Positions 14,594-22,472 of a DNA stretch of 64,000 nucleotides are shown piece after piece. The stretch's first letter is position 1, and each line of letters begins with the position of its first letter. Below the pieces are notes generated by a model, which saw nothing but the letters and a program-made list of their open reading frames with translations, was not told the DNA's origin and ran no database searches. A program made the position numbers and the translations under genes. Source of the stretch: Caccoplasma_A sp045587545 (GTDB lineage Bacteria; Bacteroidota; Bacteroidia; Bacteroidales; G3-4614). Location of the stretch: contig JAZNCN010000020.1 in assembly GCA_045587545.1 (NCBI GenBank), positions 17,336 through 81,335 of the forward strand. The letters run 5' to 3'.

Positions 14594-17500
14594 ATGAAAA
14601 CAAGAATAATAACATTACTATTAGCAATATCAGCCATAATAATAGGCGGTGCATACGCACAGACAAAGATAAAAGTTCACAAAGGTGGTGAGGTAATATA
14701 TAGCGTACCTTTAACCGATGTTGATAGTGTAGGATTTGCAAAAGTCTCTTCCTCAGTACATAACGGACATGAGTTTGTTGACCTTGGTTTGCCAAGTGGA
14801 ACAAAATGGGCTACCTGCAACGTGGGTGCTACAACCCCTGAAGGGTTTGGAAACTACTATGCATGGGCTGAAACGTCACCAAAGGATTATTATAGTTGGG
14901 ATAATTATATATATTGCGATGGTATTGGTTCAAGAATTACAAAATATGCCACAGGTTATTCGTACAGCCAAGATCCCGATGGATTGACTGACCTTGAGAT
15001 GTCAGATGATGTGGCAAGAGTTGACTGGGGAGGAAGTTGGCGAATACCAACAGAAGAGGAGATGACTGAACTTTTCTATAATTGTAATTGGACTTGGGTA
15101 ACTCAAAACGGAATAAGCGGTTATAAAGTTACAAGTACCGTAAATGGGAACTCTATATTTCTTCCTGCTACAGGAGCAAAGGGCGATGGATATGTAAGCA
15201 ACCAAGAGTATGCTTATTATTGGACAAACTCAATTAGAGACTATGTTAACAATAGTGCAAATGCTCTATACTACATTAAGGCTTATGCCCCAACTTCAAC
15301 AGGAAATCTTTCTCGTTGTTCAGGAGCATCGATACGTGCAGTATGCAATATAGAAGGAGGGAATACTCAAACAAAGGTGGCTATATATAAAGAAGATGAT
15401 GTAATATACAGCAGACCTATTGCTGAGATAGATAGTATTAAATTTGAGAGAGAGTATAATGGTATCTCAACAGAGAAGTATTACAGAATTAAGAATGTTG
15501 AGAGTGGCCTTTATCTAAATGCTGTAAACTACGACTTCCACTATACAGGCTCTTTTGGTGGTGTAAACTGTACTGCTTATGCCCAAGATGCCGACCAAAT
15601 ATTTAAGTTTGAGGTATCGGGTGATAAATTCAAAGTTATAACCAATAGCGGTTACTACCTCTATTGCCAAAAATGGATTGTTGATGCTCAAACTGCAGGA
15701 GTTGATTTGTCATTTGTAAAGAATGATGATGAGACATATGACATTATGTTTGGAGAGTCATATTTTGCAGTTGATGAGCTAAATGGATACTACTATCCAT
15801 TCTGTAATGCTACCGAAGGAGAGAAAGCAACTTGGGTATTGGAAGAGGCTACCCCGTTGCCAACCTATACCGTATCTGTTTCGGCAACAGAGGGAGGAAC
15901 AACATCTGCTTCGGTAAACAGTATGGCTCAAGGTGGTAGTGTAACACTGTTTGCTACTCCTGAGTCGGGTTACAGATTTGTTAACTGGACAGTTAATGGT
16001 AGTGAGGTTTCGACCGAAAATATATTTGTTGCTACTATTACTGCCAATACTGAGTTTGTTGCAAACTTTGAAGAGAGAACAACTGAGAGCGGTATATCAT
16101 TAACTAAAGAGTATCGCATTAAAGATGTTGCAAGTGGTTGCTACTTGAATATTGCAAACAACTACATACACTCCGGTGGTACTAATGGAGGTGTTAATTG
16201 CGTTGCATACGCCGAAAATAATAACCAGATATTTGTATTTGAGGCATCAGGTACAAACTACTATTTAAAGAGCAAGAGCGGTTACTACATCTATTGCCAA
16301 CAATGGAATGTTGATGGTTTGACATACGGCTCGGAGTTGACATTTATTGATAACCCTGACGGAACATACTATATTAAAAATGGAGCAAACTATTTTAAAG
16401 TTGAGGATGTAAATGGAGTATATTACCCATTCTGCGATGCTCCTGCCGATTTAAGAGCAACTTGGATATTGGAGCAAGTAGGCGGAGAAGAGCCTGAGCC
16501 AATACCAACCTACACCGTATCGGTATCTGCAACCGAAGGTGGAACTGTTACAACTTCTGCCGAGAGCGTTGAGGAGGGTGGTAGTGTTATCTTAACTGCT
16601 ACTCCTGAAACCGGTTACAGATTTGTAAATTGGACATTGAATAACAACGTGGTTAGTGTCTCTAACCCATTTATAGCAACCATTACAGCAAACAGCGAGT
16701 TTGTGGCTAACTTTGAAGCGGAAGAGAACCAATCAGGTGAGTTACATAATGGACACGAGTATGTTGACCTTGGTTTGCCAAGTGGATTAAAATGGGCAAC
16801 TTGCAACGTTGGAGCCACTGCTCCCGAAGAGTATGGAAATAATTATGCTTGGGGTGAAACCACTCCACAGAGTTGGTTAGCAACAGAATACACATATAAT
16901 GATAACCCCGAAGTATTACCCTTATCGGCAGATGCCGCTAATGTAAATTGGGGAGGAAATTGGCGTATGCCAACATACGAAGAGATAGGTGAGTTAGAGG
17001 ATACAAACAACTGTACTTGGACTTGGACCACCCAAAACGGAGTAAGCGGATATAAAGTAACAAGTAAAAAGAATGGTAACTCAATCTTTCTCCCTGGCGC
17101 AGCCAATAGCGGTTACTATTGGTCGAGTTCTGCCTATCCGGGCTCTACCTTCTACGCCTACTGCTTGATGTTCACTTCGGTAAGCGTGAACTGTGACTAC
17201 AGCCAACGCAATTACGGGCAATCAGTCCGAGCAGTTTTCGGAGAAAAACAAAGTTTTACAGTATCAGTATCAGCAACAGAAGGTGGTACAGCAACAGCAT
17301 CGGCAAGTAGCGTTGAGCAAGGTGGTAGTGTTACTTTAACTGCAACTGCAAATAGCGGTTACGTGTTCAAGAATTGGACATTGGGTGGAGAGGTTGTTTC
17401 AACTGAAAACCCATACACTGTTACCGTAACTGCAAATAGCGAGTTTGTGGCTAACTTTGAAGCGGAAGAGAACCAATCAGGTGAGTTACATAATGGACAC

Positions 17501-20353
17501 GAGTATGTTGACCTTGGTTTGCCAAGTGGATTAAAATGGGCTACTTGCAACGTGGGTGCTACTACTCCCGAAGAGTATGGCAGTTACTTTGCATGGGGCG
17601 AGACTGAGCCAAAAGCAACTTACGATTTGAGTAACTATAAATGGTGTAATGGCACAGCTGACTCAATGACGAAATACTGCACAGATTCAGAATATGGTAT
17701 AGTAGATAACAAAACAACCCTTGAATTATCAGACGATGCAGCACGAGTAAATTGGGGAGGCAGTTGGCGTATGCCCACAAAAGCAGAGCAAGATGAATTA
17801 ATGGACACCGATAACTGTACTTGGGAGTGGACTACACAGAATGAAGTAAACGGATATAAAGTAACAAGTAAGAAGAATGGCAACAGCATTTTCCTTCCTG
17901 CAGCGGGCCTTATCGTCCAGAACAGACTCGTATATGCCGATACAGAAGGTAACTTATGGTCAAGTTCGAACGACGGCGACTACAGTGCTCACAATATAGG
18001 CTTCTATTCGGGCGGCATACAATGGTACCAACAGGGCCGTGAGTTAGGGCAATCTGTCCGTGCAGTTTTCGGAGAGAAACAGACTTTTACAGTATCAGTA
18101 TCTGCACTTACTGGTGGTAGTGCAACTGCATCTGCCGAGAGCGTTGAGGACGGTAGCACTGTAACTTTGACTGCAACTGCAAACGAAGGTTACAACTTTA
18201 GAGGTTGGAGTTTGGATGGAGTGCTTGTTTCAACCGAAAACCCATACACTGTTACCGTAACTGCAAACAGCGAATACCTTGCCAGCTTTGAGGAGATAAC
18301 TTACACAGTTTCAGTATCTTCAACTACTGGTGGTAGTGCAACTGCATCTGCCGAAAGTATTGCTTATGGTAGTAGTGTAATCTTAACCGCAACGCCCGAT
18401 GAAGGATATGTATTTAAAAACTGGACATTGGACGGAGAGGTTGTTTCAACTGACAATCCATATACTACTACCGTAACTAAAAACAGCGAGTTTGTAGCTA
18501 ACTTTGAAGAGGGAGAGAGTTCAGGGGAGGATAATGAACCTATAATATGTACCGTTTCAGTAGGGGCTGCATCAACTGACGGAAGTGCAACTGCATCTGC
18601 CACCAGTGTTGAGCAAGGTGGTACTGTAATATTAACTGCTACTCCAAATGAGGGTTATGAGTTTAAATACTGGAAAGATTTAATGGGTGATGATGTTTTA
18701 TCAACAGATAATCCGTATGTGGCAACTGTAACTCAAAATACCACTTTTGAAGCATGCTTCAAACCTAAAAAATTTACTGTAACGGTATCTTCAACAGAGG
18801 GAGGAACAGCACAAACTTCATCAACCATAGTTGACTATGCTTGGAAAGTAACCTTAACTGCAACTCCTGATCCCGGATATAAGTTTATTGGATGGGAAGA
18901 AAATGGTGTAATGGTAGGAGATGATAGTGATCAGGTTTGGACTTTATACATTTATGAAAACCGTAAATTTACTGCCAAATTTGAGAAATTAGGTATTGTT
19001 GGTGCTCACAATGGTTATGAGTATGTTGATTTAGGTTTAAGCGTTAAATGGGCTACTTGTAATGTAGGTGCAACAGAGCCTGAAAATATAGGTGGTTATG
19101 TTGCATGGGGAGAGACATCTTCAAAAGATAGTTATACTTCAGGAAACTATACCTACTCGGCTAACCCTGCCACTTTACCTTTATCTGCAGATGTCGCAAA
19201 TAGTTATATGGGTGGCAATTGGCGTATGCCCACAGCAGATGAGTTACAAGAGTTAATAGATAACTGTACTTGGACTACTTTAGGTAGCGGAGCAACAGCA
19301 AGATTTAAGATAACAAGTGACATTAATGGAAATTCAATAATTATCCCTGCAGTAGGTTATCAAACAACAGGTACCTCAAGCACTGAGGCTAAAGCACCCT
19401 ATCTTCTACTCTGGTCAAGTTCTATTAATGCAGATAACAACGGTCAGGCTAAAATATTAGAGCGAAGAACCATTATTACTAACAATGTAAAGAGAATTGG
19501 TAATGCAAGTCGCTATAATGGTTTGCCTGTACGTGCCGTTTTAGATTCAGAAACAGTATCAATAACTGTATCGGCAACAGAGGGAGGAGTAGTAAATTCG
19601 AGATATTCAACAGTTGCTAAGGGCGAGTCTATAACCTTAGTAGCAACTCCAAAGAGCGGTTACAACTTTAAGAATTGGACATTAAATGGCACCGTTGTAA
19701 GCACCTCAAGTACCTACACCGGAACAGTAACAACAAATAGCAATTTTGTTGCCAATTTTGAACAGACTACCGAGAATGGTCATGTTTATGTGGATCTTGG
19801 TTTGAGCGTTAAATGGGCCACTTGTAATGTAGGTGCTACTAAAGCTGAAGAGGAAGGCGATTACTTTGCATGGGGCGAGACTGAGACAAAAGAGATATAT
19901 AACTGGGAAACCTACAAATGGTGTAATGGCACATATGACTCAATGACCAAATACTGCACAGATTCAAGTTATGGAACGGTAGATAATAAAACTATTCTTG
20001 ACATAGAAGATGATGCTGCAAGAGCAAATTGGGGTGGCACTTGGCGTATGCCTACCGAAGCTGAGATAGAAGAGATGGAAGAGAATTGTATATTTACAAA
20101 AACTACATTAAATGGAGTAAATGGTTGGACTATAACAAGCAAAATAAATGGAAACTCAATTTTTGTCCCAGTTAATGGTCACTACGAAGATGGTAATCTA
20201 AAACACGAAGAGTATAACTTTGCATCTACATGGTCAAGTTCTTACTATGATTATGGAAATTATAGAGCCACTACATTTAGGATTGTGTCCCACTTAGGTG
20301 CAAGTTATGAATATCGTTGTGAAGGTTATCCTGTCAGAGCGGTGTGTGAGTAG
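14594..20353 (+). CDS. Giant surface mosaic: FISUMP, InlB-like and ricin-like repeats
   Basis: The 1919-residue product has a signal peptide (1-22, ending GGAYAQ) and a short leader motif to about residue 50. Modules in order, from sequence positions: FISUMP 56-251; ricin-like 295-420; InlB-like 425-494; ricin-like 503-628; InlB-like 638-707; FISUMP 715-884; InlB-like 889-957; FISUMP 963-1160; four InlB-like units 1166-1464; FISUMP 1471-1650; InlB-like 1654-1724; FISUMP 1729-1918. FISUMP modules share DLGLPSGTKWATCNVGAT and WGGSWRMPT. InlB-like units share GYxFxNWTxxG and a final FVANFE. FISUMP function is unknown. The protein ends in a FISUMP unit (RAVCE) with no T9SS tail. A 104-base identical DNA repeat lies inside the gene. 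Confidence 0.88.
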   Translation: MKTRIITLLLAISAIIIGGAYAQTKIKVHKGGEVIYSVPLTDVDSVGFAKVSSSVHNGHEFVDLGLPSGTKWATCNVGATTPEGFGNYYAWAETSPKDYYSWDNYIYCDGIGSRITKYATGYSYSQDPDGLTDLEMSDDVARVDWGGSWRIPTEEEMTELFYNCNWTWVTQNGISGYKVTSTVNGNSIFLPATGAKGDGYVSNQEYAYYWTNSIRDYVNNSANALYYIKAYAPTSTGNLSRCSGASIRAVCNIEGGNTQTKVAIYKEDDVIYSRPIAEIDSIKFEREYNGISTEKYYRIKNVESGLYLNAVNYDFHYTGSFGGVNCTAYAQDADQIFKFEVSGDKFKVITNSGYYLYCQKWIVDAQTAGVDLSFVKNDDETYDIMFGESYFAVDELNGYYYPFCNATEGEKATWVLEEATPLPTYTVSVSATEGGTTSASVNSMAQGGSVTLFATPESGYRFVNWTVNGSEVSTENIFVATITANTEFVANFEERTTESGISLTKEYRIKDVASGCYLNIANNYIHSGGTNGGVNCVAYAENNNQIFVFEASGTNYYLKSKSGYYIYCQQWNVDGLTYGSELTFIDNPDGTYYIKNGANYFKVEDVNGVYYPFCDAPADLRATWILEQVGGEEPEPIPTYTVSVSATEGGTVTTSAESVEEGGSVILTATPETGYRFVNWTLNNNVVSVSNPFIATITANSEFVANFEAEENQSGELHNGHEYVDLGLPSGLKWATCNVGATAPEEYGNNYAWGETTPQSWLATEYTYNDNPEVLPLSADAANVNWGGNWRMPTYEEIGELEDTNNCTWTWTTQNGVSGYKVTSKKNGNSIFLPGAANSGYYWSSSAYPGSTFYAYCLMFTSVSVNCDYSQRNYGQSVRAVFGEKQSFTVSVSATEGGTATASASSVEQGGSVTLTATANSGYVFKNWTLGGEVVSTENPYTVTVTANSEFVANFEAEENQSGELHNGHEYVDLGLPSGLKWATCNVGATTPEEYGSYFAWGETEPKATYDLSNYKWCNGTADSMTKYCTDSEYGIVDNKTTLELSDDAARVNWGGSWRMPTKAEQDELMDTDNCTWEWTTQNEVNGYKVTSKKNGNSIFLPAAGLIVQNRLVYADTEGNLWSSSNDGDYSAHNIGFYSGGIQWYQQGRELGQSVRAVFGEKQTFTVSVSALTGGSATASAESVEDGSTVTLTATANEGYNFRGWSLDGVLVSTENPYTVTVTANSEYLASFEEITYTVSVSSTTGGSATASAESIAYGSSVILTATPDEGYVFKNWTLDGEVVSTDNPYTTTVTKNSEFVANFEEGESSGEDNEPIICTVSVGAASTDGSATASATSVEQGGTVILTATPNEGYEFKYWKDLMGDDVLSTDNPYVATVTQNTTFEACFKPKKFTVTVSSTEGGTAQTSSTIVDYAWKVTLTATPDPGYKFIGWEENGVMVGDDSDQVWTLYIYENRKFTAKFEKLGIVGAHNGYEYVDLGLSVKWATCNVGATEPENIGGYVAWGETSSKDSYTSGNYTYSANPATLPLSADVANSYMGGNWRMPTADELQELIDNCTWTTLGSGATARFKITSDINGNSIIIPAVGYQTTGTSSTEAKAPYLLLWSSSINADNNGQAKILERRTIITNNVKRIGNASRYNGLPVRAVLDSETVSITVSATEGGVVNSRYSTVAKGESITLVATPKSGYNFKNWTLNGTVVSTSSTYTGTVTTNSNFVANFEQTTENGHVYVDLGLSVKWATCNVGATKAEEEGDYFAWGETETKEIYNWETYKWCNGTYDSMTKYCTDSSYGTVDNKTILDIEDDAARANWGGTWRMPTEAEIEEMEENCIFTKTTLNGVNGWTITSKINGNSIFVPVNGHYEDGNLKHEEYNFASTWSSSYYDYGNYRATTFRIVSHLGASYEYRCEGYPVRAVCE
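16694..16797 (+). repeat. 104-base perfect repeat, copy 1
   Basis: Identical base for base to 17438-17541. It spans the end of one InlB-like unit, an acidic linker (EAEENQSGEL) and the start of the next FISUMP module. The two copies lie 744 bases (248 codons) apart, so recombination between them keeps the frame. Confidence 0.9.
17438..17541 (+). repeat. 104-base perfect repeat, copy 2
   Basis: Second copy of the 16694-16797 repeat. The sequence on either side is similar but no longer identical, which shows the identity is a local and recent event such as gene conversion or duplication. Confidence 0.9.
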
Positions 20354-20362
20354 AAATTAAAC

Positions 20363-20485
20363 GCAGTTAGTTTTTAGTTAACAAACATTAGTTTGTTGAA
20401 TCTGCTCACGCTCGGCAAAGTTTAAGTAAACTTATTTTGCCCTCGCTTACTCGCAGATTTGTTAGTTTTTAGTTGTTAGAAAATT
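20363..20485. repeat. Intergenic repeat with paired arms (TTAGTTTTTAGTT family)
   Basis: GTTAGTTTTTAGTT occurs at both ends as direct repeats. The middle holds AATCTGC and GCAGATT arms and an inner GGCAAA...TTTGCC pair, so the centre can fold. Related TTAGTTGTTAGTTTTTAG words are found at 54898-54948 (inverted) and 63352-63414. It separates the mosaic protein from its lipoprotein relative. Confidence 0.65.
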
Positions 20486-20502
20486 TTAATTTAAATATAA
20501 AT

Positions 20503-21486
20503 ATGAGACTTTTAAAATTTTGTTTTAGCACATTGATGCTAATTTCGTTAATCTCATTTTCATCGTGTAGTGGTGATGAAATGTGTTTGGTTACTGTAAC
20601 TTCGGGCGAAGGTGGTACAGCAACAGTATCTGAGAATGAAGTAATGGCAGGTGATGAAGTAACCCTTACTGCAACTCCTGAAAGTGGTTATGTTTTTAAA
20701 TGTTGGAAACGTGATGGTGTGGAAGTTAGTAAAGCTAACCCATATACTGTTATTGTAAACAAAGATAGCAACTATCAGGCTATATTTGAAAAAGAAGATG
20801 GTACAGGAGAAGAGGATAATAATGGTACTGGAGATAATAACAATGAAGGTACAACTACTCCCGAAACAGGCAATTATGAGTTTGTTGATTTAGGATTGTC
20901 AGTTAAATGGGCAACTTGCAATGTTGGAGCAACCATACCTGATGAGTATGGGGAATACTTTGCATGGGGAGAAATAGAGGCCAAAGATGACTATGACTCG
21001 GATAACTATAAATGGAATGCAGGTAAAGTGACAACTCTTACTAAATATTGCGTAAATCCTGAACATGGGAATAATGGTTTTGTTGATAATAAAACCACAC
21101 TTGAGCCCGAAGATGATGTTGCTCATGTAAAATGGGGAGGCTCTTGGCGTATGCCCACAAAGGAAGAGTGGCAAGAATTGTGTAATGAGGAGAATTGTAT
21201 ATGGTATTGGAAAGATATAAAGTACGATGATACATATAAAGTTAATGGCATTGAAATAGTAAGTAAAATAAATGGAAATAAAATCTTCCTTCCTGCCGCT
21301 GGTAGCTGTAATTATAAGAAGAATAATACTTTGGGTACTCGTGCTCTCTATTGGTCAAGTACTCTTCAAGACGACGCACAAAATTATATGTCTTGGAATA
21401 TGTGTTATTATACTAAACTTCAAGAATATGCTATAGTTATTGACAATCGTTTTTCAGGACTATCTGTACGCCCTGTATGCGAATAA
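20503..21486 (+). CDS. Lipoprotein with one InlB-like and one FISUMP module
   Basis: From the ATG at 20503 (MRLLKFCFSTLML) the 327-residue product has a lipoprotein signal peptide with lipobox SFSSC. An upstream in-frame TTG/ATG would spoil the signal. Residues about 25-95 form one InlB-like unit (VTSGEGGTATVSENEV, GYVFKCWKRDG). An acidic, asparagine- and glycine-rich linker follows (about 100-125), then a single FISUMP module to the end (FVDLGLSVKWATCNVGA, WGGSWRMPTKEEW, LSVRPVCE). The same module pair makes up the 1919-residue protein upstream, so the two are related by module sharing. Being lipidated, it would be anchored to the membrane. The exact function is unknown. Confidence 0.85.
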   Translation: MRLLKFCFSTLMLISLISFSSCSGDEMCLVTVTSGEGGTATVSENEVMAGDEVTLTATPESGYVFKCWKRDGVEVSKANPYTVIVNKDSNYQAIFEKEDGTGEEDNNGTGDNNNEGTTTPETGNYEFVDLGLSVKWATCNVGATIPDEYGEYFAWGEIEAKDDYDSDNYKWNAGKVTTLTKYCVNPEHGNNGFVDNKTTLEPEDDVAHVKWGGSWRMPTKEEWQELCNEENCIWYWKDIKYDDTYKVNGIEIVSKINGNKIFLPAAGSCNYKKNNTLGTRALYWSSTLQDDAQNYMSWNMCYYTKLQEYAIVIDNRFSGLSVRPVCE

Positions 21487-21529
21487 ATCTCCTCACCCCC
21501 AACCCCTCTCCCGAAGAGAGGGGAGGTGA
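21487..21529. repeat. CCCCTCTCC palindrome
   Basis: CACCCCCAACCCCTCTCCC is followed by GAAGAGAGGGGAGGTG, which can fold back on it. A related piece is at 63119-63163. It is far richer in C and G than its surroundings and lies just after a stop codon. It looks like a mobile palindromic repeat rather than a gene part. Confidence 0.6.
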
Positions 21530-21532
21530 AAC

Positions 21533-21568
21533 AAAAAAAAGGGTTGCTCACGAGCAACCTTTTTTTTG
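21533..21568 (+). terminator. Intrinsic terminator after FISUMP lipoprotein
   Basis: A run of A, then GGTTGCTC-AC-GAGCAACC, then eight T. It works on both strands by symmetry and ends the plus-strand lipoprotein transcript. Confidence 0.8.
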
Positions 21569-21570
21569 TA

Positions 21571-21780
21571 ACTGAAAAACTAAGATAACTAAGATAGCTA
21601 AGATGACTAAGTTTTTTTATTGAACTAATTAGGCTAATTGGACTAATTGGACTAATTAGATATAACAAAGGTTTGCATTGTCGTGCAAACCTTTGTTGTT
21701 TCTTTGGGAGGGTAGGTTATTAAGGTCTTTAAGGTGGCTAAGATTACTACGTTATAATTATTGGGCTAATTAGACTAATT
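21571..21780. repeat. Short tandem words in the 21.5-21.8 kb gap
   Basis: The 328-base gap 21487-21814 has no gene. Besides the palindrome and hairpins it holds AACTAAGATAACTAAGATAG-type words near 21578-21612, GGACTAATT words near 21630-21660 and GGGCTAATTAGACTAATT near 21763-21780. The CTAAGATAGCTAAG words resemble the flank of the minisatellite at 63.4-63.8 kb. A hairpin (21664-21697) divides the tract. Confidence 0.55.
21664..21697. terminator. Strong hairpin, likely terminator
   Basis: AACAAAGGTTTGCA and TGCAAACCTTTGTT pair perfectly over 14 bases around a 6-base loop. Its flanks contain no long T-run, so it could also be part of the repeat tract. Confidence 0.55.
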
Positions 21781-21782
21781 AA

Positions 21783-21813
21783 ACAAAACAAAGAGTTTTG
21801 CAAACTACTCTTT
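21783..21813 (-). terminator. Terminator of the M6-TSCPD-FKBP operon
   Basis: On the minus strand AAAGAGT and ACTCTTT pair over a 10-base loop and are followed by GTTTTGTTT, directly after the FKBP stop at 21815. Confidence 0.65.
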
Positions 21814-21814
21814 A

Positions 21815-22216
21815 CTAATTTACTCCCAACAGCTCTATTTCAAATATCAGGGTTGAGCCTCCGGGTATGTTTCCTGCACTACGCATTCCGTAGCCTTGTT
21901 CGCAGGGGATATATACTATCCAGTGGTCGCCTATGGTCATTTGGGTCAGGGCTACCTGAAAGCCGACTATCAGGTCTCGCACTCTGAAAGCCTCAGGGCA
22001 TTTGCGTTTGTAACTGTTGTCAAACTCTTTGCCGTTGATTAGTGTTCCTTTGTAGTGCAGGGTTACTACGTTGCCTTGACGAGGACGTACATTGCTTTTG
22101 CCACTCTTTATGATTTTACGCAACACGCCGAGCGATATCTCTTTTACTCCCTCCTCATCTCGCTTTGCTGCAAGAAATTCGCGATTCTGTTTTATGTAAT
22201 CCTCTTTTTTAGCCAT
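21815..22216 (-). CDS. FKBP-type peptidyl-prolyl isomerase
   Basis: The 133-residue product has an FKBP domain in its C-terminal 100 residues: GNVVTLHYKGTLINGKEFDN, then GFQVALTQMTIGDHWIVYIP, YGMRSAGNIPGGSTLIFEIE and a final LLGVN. These enzymes speed cis-trans isomerisation of proline peptide bonds and assist folding. No signal peptide is seen, and the N-terminus is a charged helix (MAKKEDYIKQNREFLAAKRD), so it is probably cytoplasmic. Its start overlaps the end of the TSCPD gene by eight bases, as the last gene of a three-gene unit begun by a secreted M6 protease. Confidence 0.92.
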   Translation of the reverse strand: MAKKEDYIKQNREFLAAKRDEEGVKEISLGVLRKIIKSGKSNVRPRQGNVVTLHYKGTLINGKEFDNSYKRKCPEAFRVRDLIVGFQVALTQMTIGDHWIVYIPCEQGYGMRSAGNIPGGSTLIFEIELLGVN

Positions 22217-22472
22217 TGCTCTCTTCTGCTTTTAGTAGCTCTAATGCCCGGCATAGTTGGTCGGGGCATGAGGTTGATTTGTATCCGCAACATATTCCGT
22301 TAAGGCGTTCTATTACTTCATCATAGCTCATTCCTTTTACCAACGATGCTATCCCTTGCAGATTACCGTTGCACCCTCCATAAAAGGCTACATCTACTAC
22401 TCTGCCTTGCTCACCTGTTACCTCTATTAGTTGCGAACAGGTGCCTTTTGTCCTATACTCTACCTTTACCAT
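22209..22472 (-). CDS. TSCPD domain protein (TIGR03905-like)
   Basis: The 87-residue product carries the name-giving motif as STSCPDQL near residues 66-73, and further cysteines in GTCSQL, FYGGCNGN and GICCGYK. Stand-alone TSCPD proteins of this size are widespread; the domain also occurs in some ribonucleotide reductases, where it is thought to bind metal or nucleotide, but the role of the small form is not known. Its ATG overlaps the stop of the M6 protease gene (TAATG on the minus strand at 22470-22474), and its own end overlaps the FKBP start. Translational coupling of all three genes is likely. Confidence 0.88.
   Translation of the reverse strand: MVKVEYRTKGTCSQLIEVTGEQGRVVDVAFYGGCNGNLQGIASLVKGMSYDEVIERLNGICCGYKSTSCPDQLCRALELLKAEESNG

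Noticed and set aside
16615..18603. Several minus-strand frames repeated under the FISUMP modules
   Set aside because: They are complements of the repeated modules and recur for that reason only.
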